From UBA11475 sp902486425 (GTDB taxonomy: Bacteria > Bacillota > Clostridia > Christensenellales > Borkfalkiaceae), in assembly GCA_902486425.1 (NCBI GenBank), contig CABTOK010000002.1:1-46082 (forward strand): DNA of 46,082 nucleotides. The letters are read 5' to 3'. Of this stretch, positions 33,420 to 42,278 are shown piece by piece (the first letter of the stretch is position 1; each line of letters begins with the position of its first letter). The position numbers and the translations under genes are program-made. Below the pieces are notes generated by a model. It was not told where the DNA came from, ran no database searches, and saw nothing but the letters and a program-made list of their open reading frames with translations.

Positions 33420-34298
33420 ATGAAAGTAAAAAAAGCCGTGATAACGGCTGCGGGACTCGGTACGAGATTTTTACCGGCAACAAAAATTGTGCCTAAGCCG
33501 ATGCTTCCCGTTTTCGACAAACCGACGATACAATACATAATGGAAGAAATCGAAGACGCCGGAATACGCGACGTCGCGATAATAATAAGTCCCAATTCGA
33601 CGGATATAAAACGGCATTTTTCGGAATATCCGCTTCTCGAAAACAATCTTAAAGAAACCGGCAAAAAAGATCTTTACGACATCGCAATGAAAACCCGTTC
33701 ATTCGGGAATATAACGTACATCGCGCAGGAAAAACCTACCGGACTTGCAGATGCGGTATTGTGTGCCGAGAGTTTTGCGGACGGCGAACCTTTCGCTCTT
33801 TTAATGGGAGACGAAATTTATGATTATTCGTCCGTCAGAACGTCGTGTCTTAAAAAACTTATAAACGAGTATGAAGAAACGGACGCCAGCCAGGTAAACA
33901 CCATTAACGTGTTCGGCGACGACGTTTCGAAATACGGCAATCTCGACGCGGAATACGAAGGCGGAAGACTTAAGGTTAAAAATATTATCGAAAAGCCTTC
34001 TCTTTCCGAAGCGTTTTCAAATCTCGGTTCGGTCGGAAGATACGTTTTATCTCCGAAGGTTTTCGATTATATAAAATCAACTCGTCCAGAAACCGGCAGC
34101 GGAGAAGTATATCTTACCGACGCATTGAAGGCTCTTGCGGAAAACGACGGACTGTATGCGTGCGAATTCGACGAAAAACGCTATGATATCGGAGATAAAG
34201 CCGGATATATCGAAGCAAACGTCGATTTTGCTCTTAAAAACGAAAAAATAAAAGAAGAACTTAAAGATTATTTTAAATCTTTGAGCGAAAAACTGTAA
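33420..34298 (+). CDS. galU: UTP-glucose-1-phosphate uridylyltransferase
   Basis: This 292-residue nucleotidyltransferase makes UDP-glucose for polysaccharides and galactose metabolism. AAGLGTRFLPATKIVPKPM at 10-28 binds the nucleotide; LPVFDKPTIQY and the later ALLMGDEIYD carry further family residues. The C-terminal YDIGDKAGYIEAN is typical of GalU. AGGAGG precedes the ATG. UDP-glucose could be used with the galactose released by the GH36 enzyme (Leloir pathway). Confidence 0.95.
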   Translation: MKVKKAVITAAGLGTRFLPATKIVPKPMLPVFDKPTIQYIMEEIEDAGIRDVAIIISPNSTDIKRHFSEYPLLENNLKETGKKDLYDIAMKTRSFGNITYIAQEKPTGLADAVLCAESFADGEPFALLMGDEIYDYSSVRTSCLKKLINEYEETDASQVNTINVFGDDVSKYGNLDAEYEGGRLKVKNIIEKPSLSEAFSNLGSVGRYVLSPKVFDYIKSTRPETGSGEVYLTDALKALAENDGLYACEFDEKRYDIGDKAGYIEANVDFALKNEKIKEELKDYFKSLSEKL

Positions 34299-34323
34299 AA
34301 ACAAATTTCAAGAAGGGATTTTT

Positions 34324-34339
34324 GCGGAAGTTTTCCGCC
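34324..34339 (+). other. Hairpin upstream of clpC
   Basis: GCGGAA / TTCCGC with a three- to four-base loop, about 14 bases before the clpC start, in place of a Shine-Dalgarno. An AAGGGA lies farther upstream, before the hairpin. Confidence 0.5.
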
Positions 34340-34352
34340 TTAAAATTAAAAG

Positions 34353-36824
34353 ATGTATAGCGAAGAATCATATACCAACGGCATAAGGCAGGTTATAGAA
34401 ATATCAAAAAAGGCTGGTAAGCGTTACAACACCGGTTATTACGGGACGGAACACGTTCTCGTAGGACTTGTGAACGCTTCCGAAGGCATCGCACGCGACT
34501 TTTTGCTTAAAGCGGGAGTCGATCCCGAAAAAGTTTCGAGAAGTTTCGTAAACATTATCGACCGCAACAACACTCTCGTAGGATTTACGCCGAGAGCGAA
34601 AGCTCTGTTCGAAGAAGCCGAAGAAATAGCAATAAAATATAATTCCGGTTATATAGGTACAGAACACCTTTTATATGCGATGATTAAGGACACAGAGTGT
34701 TGCGCTTCGAGACTTCTTAAGATAATGAAGATTGACTTTGCTGCGCTTGAGAAAGATATTTTAAAGCGTATAGATCCGGTCGTGGATCCGTCTGCCGAGA
34801 CAAACAACGGCAAACCGCCGGTAGAAGGCGTCGATACCTACATAGCCGACAGATTTTCTTCGGCAGAGACTATCGAAGCGATTTCTAAATACGGCGTAGA
34901 CCTTACCGAACTCGCTTCGCAGAACAAGCTCGATCCCGTTATCGGAAGGAAAAAAGAAATCGACCGTATAATCCAGATATTATCGAGAAGAACAAAAAAC
35001 AATCCCGTTCTAATAGGCGAACCGGGCGTAGGTAAGTCGGCGGTGGTTGAAGGACTCGCACAGGCGATAACGCAGGGGCATGTACCCGAAGTCCTTAACG
35101 GCAAAACGGTTTTTTCGCTCGATCTTGCCGGAATGGTTGCCGGTTCGAGATACAGAGGCGATTTCGAGGAAAGGCTTAAATCAGTCATCACCGCGGTAAA
35201 AAACGACGGAAACATTATTTTGTTCATAGACGAAATTCATACCATAGTAGGAGCGGGTTCTTCGAGCGATAACGGCATGGACGCGGCTAATATATTAAAG
35301 CCGATGCTTTCGCGCGGGGAACTTCAGACCATAGGCGCGACGACGATAGAAGAATACAGAAAGTATATCGAAAAGGATGCTGCTCTCGAGAGAAGATTCC
35401 AGCCGGTAATGGTAGATGCGCCGTCGAAAGAAGACGCGGTCGAAATTCTTAAAGGCTTAAGAGACAAATACGAATCTCACCATAAAGTAGTTATAAGCGA
35501 CGAAGCGATAAACGCCGCGGTAAATCTTTCCGAAAGGTATATCCCTGACAGATTTTTGCCCGATAAAGCGATAGACTTAATCGACGAAGCTGCTTCGAGA
35601 GTAAGACTCGACAGTTATAACACTTCGGAAGACATAGTAAAGAAAGAAAAGGAACTGAATATTTTAATCGCGCAGAAAAACGACGCGAAAAGACAGAACG
35701 AAGTAAAGCGCGTTCAGAAGTTCGACGAACAGATTTATAAAGCGAACAAAGAACTCGAAAAATTAAAGAAAAAGGCAGAAGACGGCAAGCCTAACGAAGG
35801 CCTTATGGTAACCAACGAAGACGTTGCAAAAATAATAAGCAGCTGGACCGGAATACCCGTTTCGAGACTTACCGAAGAGGAAGCCAAAAAGCTGTTAAGA
35901 CTCGAGGATATTCTTCATGAAAGAGTTATCGGACAGAAAGAAGCGGTAAAGAGCGTTTCCGACGCAATAAGAAGAGCGAGAGCGGGGCTTAAAGATCCTA
36001 ACAGACCTATAGGTTCGTTTATATTCGTCGGTCCTACAGGCGTAGGTAAAACCGAGCTGTCGAAGGCGCTTGCTGCGGCGGTATTCGGCGACGAAAGTGC
36101 TCTTATCAGAATAGATATGTCCGAGTATATGGAAAAATACGCCGTCTCGAAACTTATCGGCGCGCCTCCCGGGTACGTCGGTTACGACGAAGAAGGGCAG
36201 CTTACCGAAAAGGTTAGAAGAAAGCCTTATTCCGTCGTATTGTTCGATGAAATCGAAAAGGCGCACGAAGACGTTTTCAATCTCTTTTTGCAGATTCTCG
36301 ACGACGGCAGACTTACAGATAATAAGGGAAGGACGGTAAGCTTCAAAAACACCGTTATAATAATGACTTCCAACGTAGGTGCTAGCGAACTTGCAAAGCG
36401 TACTTCGCTTGGGTTCGGATTGAATTCGGGCGGAAGGGATTCCGATTACGACGAGATGAGAGAGCGTATACAAGACGCTCTGAAAGCAAAATTCAAGCCG
36501 GAATTTTTAAACAGAGTCGACGACGTTATAACTTTCCACAAACTTACGGAAGAAGATATAGCTTCAGTTGCCGAAATAATGCTCATATCTTTAAGAAAAC
36601 GCCTTAATTCTCTCGGAATAGATCTCGAAATAACGGACGCAGCCATGAATGAAATTCTAACGGAGGGTTATGACAGCGTTTACGGTGCGAGACCTTTGAA
36701 AAGAGTCATTCAAAGAAGAATCGAAGATAAGCTTTCGGAATACATTCTTTTAGGGAAAATCAAAAAAAACTCCGTCGCTGTGGTCGATTACGTTAACGGC
36801 GAATTCGTTTACGAAGAAGAATAA
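34353..36824 (+). CDS. clpC: ATP-dependent Clp protease ATP-binding subunit ClpC
   Basis: This 823-residue Hsp100 unfoldase feeds ClpP and handles damaged proteins. It has two N-terminal Clp repeats (about 1-140), the first AAA+ domain with GEPGVGKSAV and a Walker B LFIDEIHT, a coiled middle domain of the short ClpC type (about 400-480), and the second AAA+ domain with GPTGVGKTEL and GAPPGYVGYDE. In Bacillus clpC sits behind ctsR-mcsA-mcsB; here it stands alone after galU, and I see no CtsR operator. No Shine-Dalgarno close to the ATG. Confidence 0.95.
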   Translation: MYSEESYTNGIRQVIEISKKAGKRYNTGYYGTEHVLVGLVNASEGIARDFLLKAGVDPEKVSRSFVNIIDRNNTLVGFTPRAKALFEEAEEIAIKYNSGYIGTEHLLYAMIKDTECCASRLLKIMKIDFAALEKDILKRIDPVVDPSAETNNGKPPVEGVDTYIADRFSSAETIEAISKYGVDLTELASQNKLDPVIGRKKEIDRIIQILSRRTKNNPVLIGEPGVGKSAVVEGLAQAITQGHVPEVLNGKTVFSLDLAGMVAGSRYRGDFEERLKSVITAVKNDGNIILFIDEIHTIVGAGSSSDNGMDAANILKPMLSRGELQTIGATTIEEYRKYIEKDAALERRFQPVMVDAPSKEDAVEILKGLRDKYESHHKVVISDEAINAAVNLSERYIPDRFLPDKAIDLIDEAASRVRLDSYNTSEDIVKKEKELNILIAQKNDAKRQNEVKRVQKFDEQIYKANKELEKLKKKAEDGKPNEGLMVTNEDVAKIISSWTGIPVSRLTEEEAKKLLRLEDILHERVIGQKEAVKSVSDAIRRARAGLKDPNRPIGSFIFVGPTGVGKTELSKALAAAVFGDESALIRIDMSEYMEKYAVSKLIGAPPGYVGYDEEGQLTEKVRRKPYSVVLFDEIEKAHEDVFNLFLQILDDGRLTDNKGRTVSFKNTVIIMTSNVGASELAKRTSLGFGLNSGGRDSDYDEMRERIQDALKAKFKPEFLNRVDDVITFHKLTEEDIASVAEIMLISLRKRLNSLGIDLEITDAAMNEILTEGYDSVYGARPLKRVIQRRIEDKLSEYILLGKIKKNSVAVVDYVNGEFVYEEE

Positions 36825-36857
36825 AATTATAGTTAAAACCCGATATAAGGACTCGAA

Positions 36858-37661
36858 ATGAAAACAGGAATATCAACAGCGTCGCTTTTTCTCGATCTTC
36901 CGACCGAAGAAGCGGCGGAGTATTTAAGCGAAAACGGAGTAAAAACAAGCGAAGCGTTTTTAACTACCTTTTCGGAATACACTGAAGAATTTGCCGATCT
37001 TTTGTTAAAAAAGAAAGGAGATATGAAATTTAATTCGGTACATGCGCTTACGACGCAGTTCGAACCGCAGCTTTACAGTAAAAACGACAGAGCGCTTAAA
37101 GATGCGTATTCCGTACTCGAAAACGTTTTAAAAACAGGTAATACGATCGGAGCGAAAAATTACACTTTTCACGGGTTTGCGAGAATTAAAAAAACGCCGA
37201 TAAACATAAATTACGACGAATGCGGATATTTTACCGAAAAAATAGCCGAAAAGTGTGCCGAATACGGAATAAATCTCGCATATGAAAACGTCCATTGGTG
37301 TTACTATAACTATATCGGATTCTTTTCGGAAATGAAAAAACGTTGTCCTTATTTAAAAGGAACGCTCGACATTAAGCAGGCGAGACAGTCCGGGATAGAA
37401 TATAAAGAATATATAAAAGAAATGGGAGAAAACATAGTTACCGTTCATGTCAGCGATATAGACGAAACGGGAAAAATGTGTCTTCCGACAACCGGAACAG
37501 TTGATTACGACGATCTGTTCTCAAGGTTGAAGGACGTCGGCTTCGACGGCGCAGTGCTTATCGAAGCATACAGAAAAGACTACGGGGAGAGAAAAGAGCT
37601 TATAGATTCTCTCGACATGCTGAAAAACAAAGCGGTGAAATATTTTGATACAGTAGAATAA
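36858..37661 (+). CDS. Sugar phosphate isomerase/epimerase, TIM-barrel
   Basis: This 267-residue protein belongs to the AP-endonuclease-2/xylose-isomerase-like TIM-barrel superfamily. Likely metal ligands are in FHGF (His), LAYENVHW (Glu), LKGTLDIKQARQSG (Asp), VHVSD (His) and VLIEAY (Glu). Members isomerise or epimerise sugars and inositol derivatives in the cytoplasm. AAGGAC precedes the ATG, 33 bases after clpC. The substrate cannot be read from the sequence. Confidence 0.82.
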   Translation: MKTGISTASLFLDLPTEEAAEYLSENGVKTSEAFLTTFSEYTEEFADLLLKKKGDMKFNSVHALTTQFEPQLYSKNDRALKDAYSVLENVLKTGNTIGAKNYTFHGFARIKKTPININYDECGYFTEKIAEKCAEYGINLAYENVHWCYYNYIGFFSEMKKRCPYLKGTLDIKQARQSGIEYKEYIKEMGENIVTVHVSDIDETGKMCLPTTGTVDYDDLFSRLKDVGFDGAVLIEAYRKDYGERKELIDSLDMLKNKAVKYFDTVE

Positions 37662-37670
37662 AGTAAAATA

Positions 37671-37703
37671 AAAAAGGGTTCCTAGACTTCGGAACCTTTT
37701 TTA
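37671..37703. terminator. Bidirectional terminator closing the lepB-to-epimerase run
   Basis: AAAAAGGGTTCC / GGAACCTTTTTT stem with an eight-base loop (one unpaired G), between convergent stops. Confidence 0.88.
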
Positions 37704-37711
37704 TTTTTAAA

Positions 37712-38140
37712 TCATTTTTTATAATCTTCGCAACCGCAATGTTCGTCGTGGCAGTGGCTGTGATCGTGGTGATGTTCGTCTTTACAATCGTCGCAGTCGC
37801 AATCGTCTTCATCGTCTGACATATACGCAACGAGAATAGAATATATTTCGTTTACGTTGCGGTTAAGTTTATCAGCAAGTTCTTTTATTTTTCTTTCTTT
37901 GACGAGTTTCTCCCATAACGAGAGATTTATTTCGACGTTTTCGCATGAAAATACGGTTAAAAACGATTGTTTGCCGAAAGTTTCGGAATATTCGTTCCAG
38001 TCTTCGACGCTGTCGCCGCTCGATGAAACGTAATTATAAAGTTCGTCCGAAAGCTCGTAGAGTTTCGACTGAACGTTCGAAAATTCTTCGTCCGTCATCG
38101 GAAAGGCTTCTTCGTGAAGTATCAAAAGTTCATCTTCCAT
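37712..38140 (-). CDS. Unknown protein with a His/Cys/Asp-rich metal-binding tail
   Basis: The first ~105 of 142 residues are an acidic helical region without a recognised family. The last ~35 residues are a chelating tail: DDEDDCDCDDCKDE, HHHDHSHCHDEHCGC. Eight His and about seven Cys fall within it, as in nickel, zinc or copper storage and chaperone tails. An AGGCGG site precedes the ATG. It lies just downstream of a ferritin-like gene in the same direction (74 bases), so the two could share a role in metal handling. Function is inferred only from composition. Confidence 0.6.
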   Translation of the reverse strand: MEDELLILHEEAFPMTDEEFSNVQSKLYELSDELYNYVSSSGDSVEDWNEYSETFGKQSFLTVFSCENVEINLSLWEKLVKERKIKELADKLNRNVNEIYSILVAYMSDDEDDCDCDDCKDEHHHDHSHCHDEHCGCEDYKK

Positions 38141-38213
38141 TTGTGTACCGCCTGTATAATTTAAATTTATTATAGCAGACGGAAGACAAAGTGTAAAGCG
38201 AATATAGAAGGCT

Positions 38214-38732
38214 TTACAGTACCGTGCGGGAAGATAGCTTTTCCATAAGGGATTTTAATGCTTTAACGTGCAACTCTTCGTCGAGCCGTATTCTCGCGAT
38301 TATCGCAGCAACGTCATCCGGAAGTTTTTTCTCCATTTCTTTATAAGCGTTTATCGCCGTAAGTTCGCCCGAAATATCGTCTAAAAGCATCTTTACCGGT
38401 ATATTACTCGAAGAAACGTTCGATGTGTTATAAAAGTCGCATTTGTCGAAAGCTCTTAACGTGTATACCGGATCTGCACCGAGCTTTATAAGAAGTCTGC
38501 CGAGAATGTCGAGATGTCTCATTTCGGCAATGGAAATCGCGGTTAAGGTCTCGGCGTAGTCCTTCATTCCGAAAGACTCGAAGTACAAAGAATGATAATT
38601 ATACGAGAGTATCGCGTTAAGTTCGCCTTCGTATCCTGCATAAGACGAACTTATTATGTACGCCGCCCGCCTGTTTTCTTTAACGCAATCCATAGAAGGG
38701 TACGGTATATCAACGACCAAAGGTTTTACCAT
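38214..38732 (-). CDS. Ferritin-like / rubrerythrin-type di-metal protein
   Basis: This 172-residue four-helix protein has two ExxH pairs, EMRH (Glu70, His73) and EELH (Glu152, His155), plus Glu35 or Glu37 and Glu123. That is the di-iron pattern of ferritin-like proteins. It lacks the rubredoxin domain of rubrerythrins. Close relatives in Clostridia are small ferritin-like proteins, some linked to spore coats or oxidative stress. A good AGGAGA site precedes the ATG. Metal storage, peroxide removal or manganese binding are all possible. Confidence 0.75.
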   Translation of the reverse strand: MVKPLVVDIPYPSMDCVKENRRAAYIISSSYAGYEGELNAILSYNYHSLYFESFGMKDYAETLTAISIAEMRHLDILGRLLIKLGADPVYTLRAFDKCDFYNTSNVSSSNIPVKMLLDDISGELTAINAYKEMEKKLPDDVAAIIARIRLDEELHVKALKSLMEKLSSRTVL

Positions 38733-38866
38733 AATAGTTCTCCTGTTATTTTTTTATCCGCCTTACGTAGCGGTTCAGAATTAAAATAAAAATCAAACCC
38801 GGTTTATAGTATTCGTCAGCCGTAAAAAAGGTGAAAAGCAGAGGAAAATAAATATTTTTAAAAATA

Positions 38867-38880
38867 CGAACATATGTTTG
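38867..38880 (+). promoter_or_regulatory. LexA/DinR (SOS) operator
   Basis: CGAACATATGTTTG differs by one base from the Gram-positive SOS consensus CGAACATATGTTCG. It overlaps the -35 of the promoter that follows. Confidence 0.8.
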
Positions 38881-38906
38881 ACTTTTTAAAAACTGCGTGT
38901 TATACT
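38878..38906 (+). promoter_or_regulatory. Sigma-A promoter of the radical SAM/DUF4130 operon
   Basis: TTGACT (38878-38883), a 17-base spacer, and an extended -10 TGTTATACT with the hexamer at 38901-38906. The SOS operator overlaps the -35, so LexA binding would block it. The rest of 38733-38984 is AT-rich; I see nothing else. Confidence 0.8.
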
Positions 38907-38984
38907 GTAATTACAAAGTCGAAATATGGCGAAATTCGTATTATTTTGTCGTACGGCGGATAAATAAATTTTGTAAAGCGTATT

Positions 38985-40235
38985 ATGATGATAGATAATG
39001 AGAGACTTAAAATTTTAACGGAATCCGCAAAGTACGACGTGTCCTGTTCTTCGTCCGGTTCGACGAGGCGGGGAGAAGGCGTTATAGGCAACTGTCTTAA
39101 AGGCGGAATATGCCACTCTTTCACGCCTGACGGAAGATGTATTTCGATACTTAAAATTCTAATGAGCAACGACTGCGTTTACGATTGTAAATATTGCGTG
39201 AACAGAAGATCGAACGATATAAAGCGAGCTACGGCATCTCCCGACGAAATATGCGAGCTTGTTATAAGTTTTTATAAACGCAATTATATAGAAGGCTTGT
39301 TTTTATCTTCGTCGGTAGTTCGTAATCCCGATTATACGATGGAAAGGCTTCTTTATACGGTATATAAGTTAAGAAGAATTTACGGCTTCGGCGGTTATAT
39401 TCATCTTAAAGGAATACCGGGTGCCGATAAAACTCTTCTCGAAAAAGCCGGTCACCTTGTGGACAGAATGAGTTTTAATCTTGAACTTCCTTCGGAACAG
39501 AGCCTGAAACTGCTCGCCCCGCAAAAAAGTAAAAATGCGATAGTAAAGCCTATGTTCGAAATGCGTGAAGACATATTGGAATACGGCTCGAAAAACGGCA
39601 AATCAAAATTTTTGCCCGCAGGTCAGACCACGCAGATGATAATAGGAGCTTCCCCCGAAAAAGACGGCAAAATATTAAAACTTTCGGAAGCGTTATATAA
39701 AAAGGCGGGACTTAAAAGAGTTTATTATTCGTCTTACGTCCCCGTTAATTTATACAGCGACATTCTCCCGGTAAAGCCCGCGGGACTACTCCGGGAACAC
39801 AGACTTTATCAGGCGGACTGGCTATTAAGATATTACGGATTTACTTCGGACGAAATAGCGGACGAAGGCGAAAATCTCGATGTATCGGTCGATCCTAAAT
39901 GCTTCTGGGCGCTTAAACATCCCGAACTCTTTCCGGTGGAAGTAAACACCGCACCGGTAGAAATGCTTCTGAGAGTTCCCGGAATAGGTATTCGGTCGGC
40001 GTATAAAATAATAAACGCCAGAAAACACGGAACAGTCGGTTTTGAAAATCTGTCTGTGATGAAGGTCGTCTTAAAAAGAGCGAAGCACTTTATAACCTGC
40101 AAAGGTAAATTTTACGGAACGGAAAATTTAACCGAAAGAAAATTTCTGCTTTCCGCAAACGAAGCTAATTATACGCAATTATCGTTATTTTCGGATAACG
40201 AAAACGCGATAAGCGCAAGTATCGGAGAATTATGA
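38985..40235 (+). CDS. Radical SAM protein, putative DNA modification/repair (TIGR03916-type)
   Basis: This 416-residue protein has a radical SAM motif CVYDCKYC (Cys64, 68, 71), preceded by further cysteines (21, 37, 43, 52). Near the C-terminus is a helix-hairpin-helix DNA-binding segment, LLRVPGIGIRSAYKIINAR. This matches the family described as putative DNA modification/repair radical SAM protein, usually encoded with a DUF4130/uracil-DNA-glycosylase-like partner. The partner follows here with a four-base overlap. The upstream SOS box supports a role in DNA repair. The reaction it catalyses is not known to me. Confidence 0.85.
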   Translation: MMIDNERLKILTESAKYDVSCSSSGSTRRGEGVIGNCLKGGICHSFTPDGRCISILKILMSNDCVYDCKYCVNRRSNDIKRATASPDEICELVISFYKRNYIEGLFLSSSVVRNPDYTMERLLYTVYKLRRIYGFGGYIHLKGIPGADKTLLEKAGHLVDRMSFNLELPSEQSLKLLAPQKSKNAIVKPMFEMREDILEYGSKNGKSKFLPAGQTTQMIIGASPEKDGKILKLSEALYKKAGLKRVYYSSYVPVNLYSDILPVKPAGLLREHRLYQADWLLRYYGFTSDEIADEGENLDVSVDPKCFWALKHPELFPVEVNTAPVEMLLRVPGIGIRSAYKIINARKHGTVGFENLSVMKVVLKRAKHFITCKGKFYGTENLTERKFLLSANEANYTQLSLFSDNENAISASIGEL

Positions 40236-40999
40236 AAGTTTACGAAATCGAAAAGGGAAGGGACGGTATTTTTACCGCAGTTTACGACAGTTATTTAAAT
40301 AAAGAAACGCCCGATCTCGTTACGTCCGAGAGTATGTATGCGATAGAGTTTTTATCGGAAGTTTCGGCTATAAAAACGGACAAAATTAAGGCTTCTGAAG
40401 TTCGTTCCGCAGTTTTAAAGTATTCGAGCGAAAAGGTTCTCGACGATATAGGAATAGTCCTTTTATCATGCTCCGACGCTAAAGAAACGGTTATTTTTAA
40501 TTTTGTAAAATCGATTATAGAAAATAAGAGAAACGTTTCGTACGATTTCGGATCGAAAACGACGGCCGATTTTAACACGCTTAAGGATAGAGTTTTGACG
40601 GAAGCGCACAGAATCAAAGGATTTATGCGTTTTTCGGAAACGACCAACGGACTTTTGTACGCCAAATTCGAACCGGATAACGACATAATAAAGCTTGTCG
40701 CGGCGCATTTCAGAGCGAGACTTAATAACGAAGCTTTCGTTTTACACGACGTAAAAAGAAACAAAGTTGCGGCATACGATAAAAATAAAGTGTATTTTTT
40801 CACTCCGGACGTTCCGCTTTCGGTGTATATAAACGAAAAGGAACTTCACTGCAGATCGCTCTGGAAAGAATATTTCGACGCGGTGAATATAGACGAAAGA
40901 AAGAACGTAAGACAGCAAAAAAACTATATGCCGACGAGATACTGGAAAAATCTTACGGAATTCGTTTCAGACGTAGAATCGGGCAGAGCGAGAATGTAA
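40232..40999 (+). CDS. DUF4130 probable DNA metabolism protein (TIGR03915-type)
   Basis: This 255-residue protein starts inside the stop codon of the radical SAM gene (ATGA). Its C-terminal end, NYMPTRYWKNLTEF, is the hallmark of DUF4130, and the pattern LWKEYFDAVNIDERKN just before it also fits. In other bacteria this partner may be fused to a uracil-DNA-glycosylase domain; here that domain is absent. It presumably acts with the radical SAM protein on damaged or modified DNA. A terminator lies 42 bases after the stop. Confidence 0.82.
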   Translation: MKVYEIEKGRDGIFTAVYDSYLNKETPDLVTSESMYAIEFLSEVSAIKTDKIKASEVRSAVLKYSSEKVLDDIGIVLLSCSDAKETVIFNFVKSIIENKRNVSYDFGSKTTADFNTLKDRVLTEAHRIKGFMRFSETTNGLLYAKFEPDNDIIKLVAAHFRARLNNEAFVLHDVKRNKVAAYDKNKVYFFTPDVPLSVYINEKELHCRSLWKEYFDAVNIDERKNVRQQKNYMPTRYWKNLTEFVSDVESGRARM

Positions 41000-41040
41000 C
41001 AGTAAAGAACATACGAAATTACCATAAACCCCATAAAAAC

Positions 41041-41076
41041 AAAAACGGAGCGGATTTTATTTCCGTTCCGTTTTTG
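41041..41076. terminator. Bidirectional terminator after the DUF4130 gene
   Basis: AAAAACGGAGCGG / CCGTTCCGTTTTT stem (one G-U pair) with an eight-base loop. Confidence 0.85.
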
Positions 41077-41151
41077 CGTTAATGTTTTAAGGTAAAATAA
41101 TAATTAAATTAACATATGCGGACATGCCCGTAAGATAAATCGTTTTATAAG

Positions 41152-42273
41152 TTAATCTATCGTTTTAACATAGCTTCTTCTTTTTTTATGAAGAACCTCT
41201 TTGAATCTTTTCCACTGGTTTATTATGTTAAGATTATCTTCGAGATTAAGATTTGTTTCGGCATGGTCGATAGCCGGATTTTCGAGCATATTCATAATCG
41301 CAGCGATAAGAGCCGAACTAACGCCCTGTCTTGAATATTCGGGTTTTACTCCGATAAGGGCAAGATCGAGAACGTCAGGCTTTTTAAGAGCTTTCAGCAC
41401 TCTTATTATGCAGGGGAGAGTAAGCTTGCCGCCCGACTTTTGCACTGCTTTTCCGATTGCGGGGAAGCATACGCCGAAGCAAGCCACGTTGTCGTTCTCA
41501 TCTACTATTACGTTTACGTATTTAAGGTCCACGATGAGTTTGAAGTTCGCGATCATCATCTTTTTCATTCCGTCTGTAAAGGGGACGGTTCCGTAAAGAT
41601 GATCGTACGATTCGTCTAAAAGAGCAAAAATTTTGTCGCCGTATCTATTCAAAAACTCGTTGACCGACTTGCATGTGGCAAATCTTAAACCGAGTTTTTT
41701 GAGCATCATGGCGGAAACTCTGTAAAGCTTTTCGTCGGGAACGTCGGGTGCGTAGAGTTTGCGTTCTTCCCAATCGACTTCCTTTTTAAAGCCGTAAGCC
41801 TCGACAAGAGCGGGGTAGTAGTCGTAATTATACTGTTCTTCGAAAGTCGAAAGTTCGTTGAACCCGTAGATCAAAAGACCTTCTCTTTCGAGATCGGAAT
41901 ATCCCAAAGGACCGCATATTTCGGTCATGCCATTGCTTTTTGCCCAGCTTTCGACAGCCGAAAACAGCGCAGATGAAACGTTTACGTCGTCGATTGCGTC
42001 GAATCTTGTAAATCTTACGCGCTTTTCGTTATTTTTCTCGTTAGATGCTTTCTGAATTATTCCGCTTATTCTTCCGACCGTTTTTCCGTCTGATTCCGCA
42101 AGAAAAAAAACCGACTCGCAAGTGTCGTTGTAAACGAAGTTTTTAGAAAACATTTTCTTTTCGTCGCCGTAAAGCGGGGGAACGAAGTATTCGCAATTTT
42201 TATAAAGTTCGAGCGGAAAGTCAAGGAAAGCTTTTATATCTTTTTTTGTTTTTACTTCTTTAACCGTTATCAT
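41152..42273 (-). CDS. GNAT-fold N-acetyltransferase-like protein
   Basis: This 373-residue protein resembles the YghO-type GNAT family of unknown substrate. The N-terminal half begins MITVKEVKTKKDIKAFLDFP and has the FFLAESDGKTVGRISG strand. The C-terminal half has the acetyl-CoA-type loop VKPEYSRQGVSSALI. I chose the ATG at 42273, five bases after the degV stop; a longer in-frame start overlaps degV and lacks a ribosome binding site. It is the second gene of a degV operon. Confidence 0.72.
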   Translation of the reverse strand: MITVKEVKTKKDIKAFLDFPLELYKNCEYFVPPLYGDEKKMFSKNFVYNDTCESVFFLAESDGKTVGRISGIIQKASNEKNNEKRVRFTRFDAIDDVNVSSALFSAVESWAKSNGMTEICGPLGYSDLEREGLLIYGFNELSTFEEQYNYDYYPALVEAYGFKKEVDWEERKLYAPDVPDEKLYRVSAMMLKKLGLRFATCKSVNEFLNRYGDKIFALLDESYDHLYGTVPFTDGMKKMMIANFKLIVDLKYVNVIVDENDNVACFGVCFPAIGKAVQKSGGKLTLPCIIRVLKALKKPDVLDLALIGVKPEYSRQGVSSALIAAIMNMLENPAIDHAETNLNLEDNLNIINQWKRFKEVLHKKRRSYVKTID

Positions 42274-42278
42274 AAGGG

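Noticed and set aside
34299..34352. CtsR heat-shock operator upstream of clpC
   Set aside because: No GGTCAAA-type tandem repeat is present; the only structure is a short GC hairpin.
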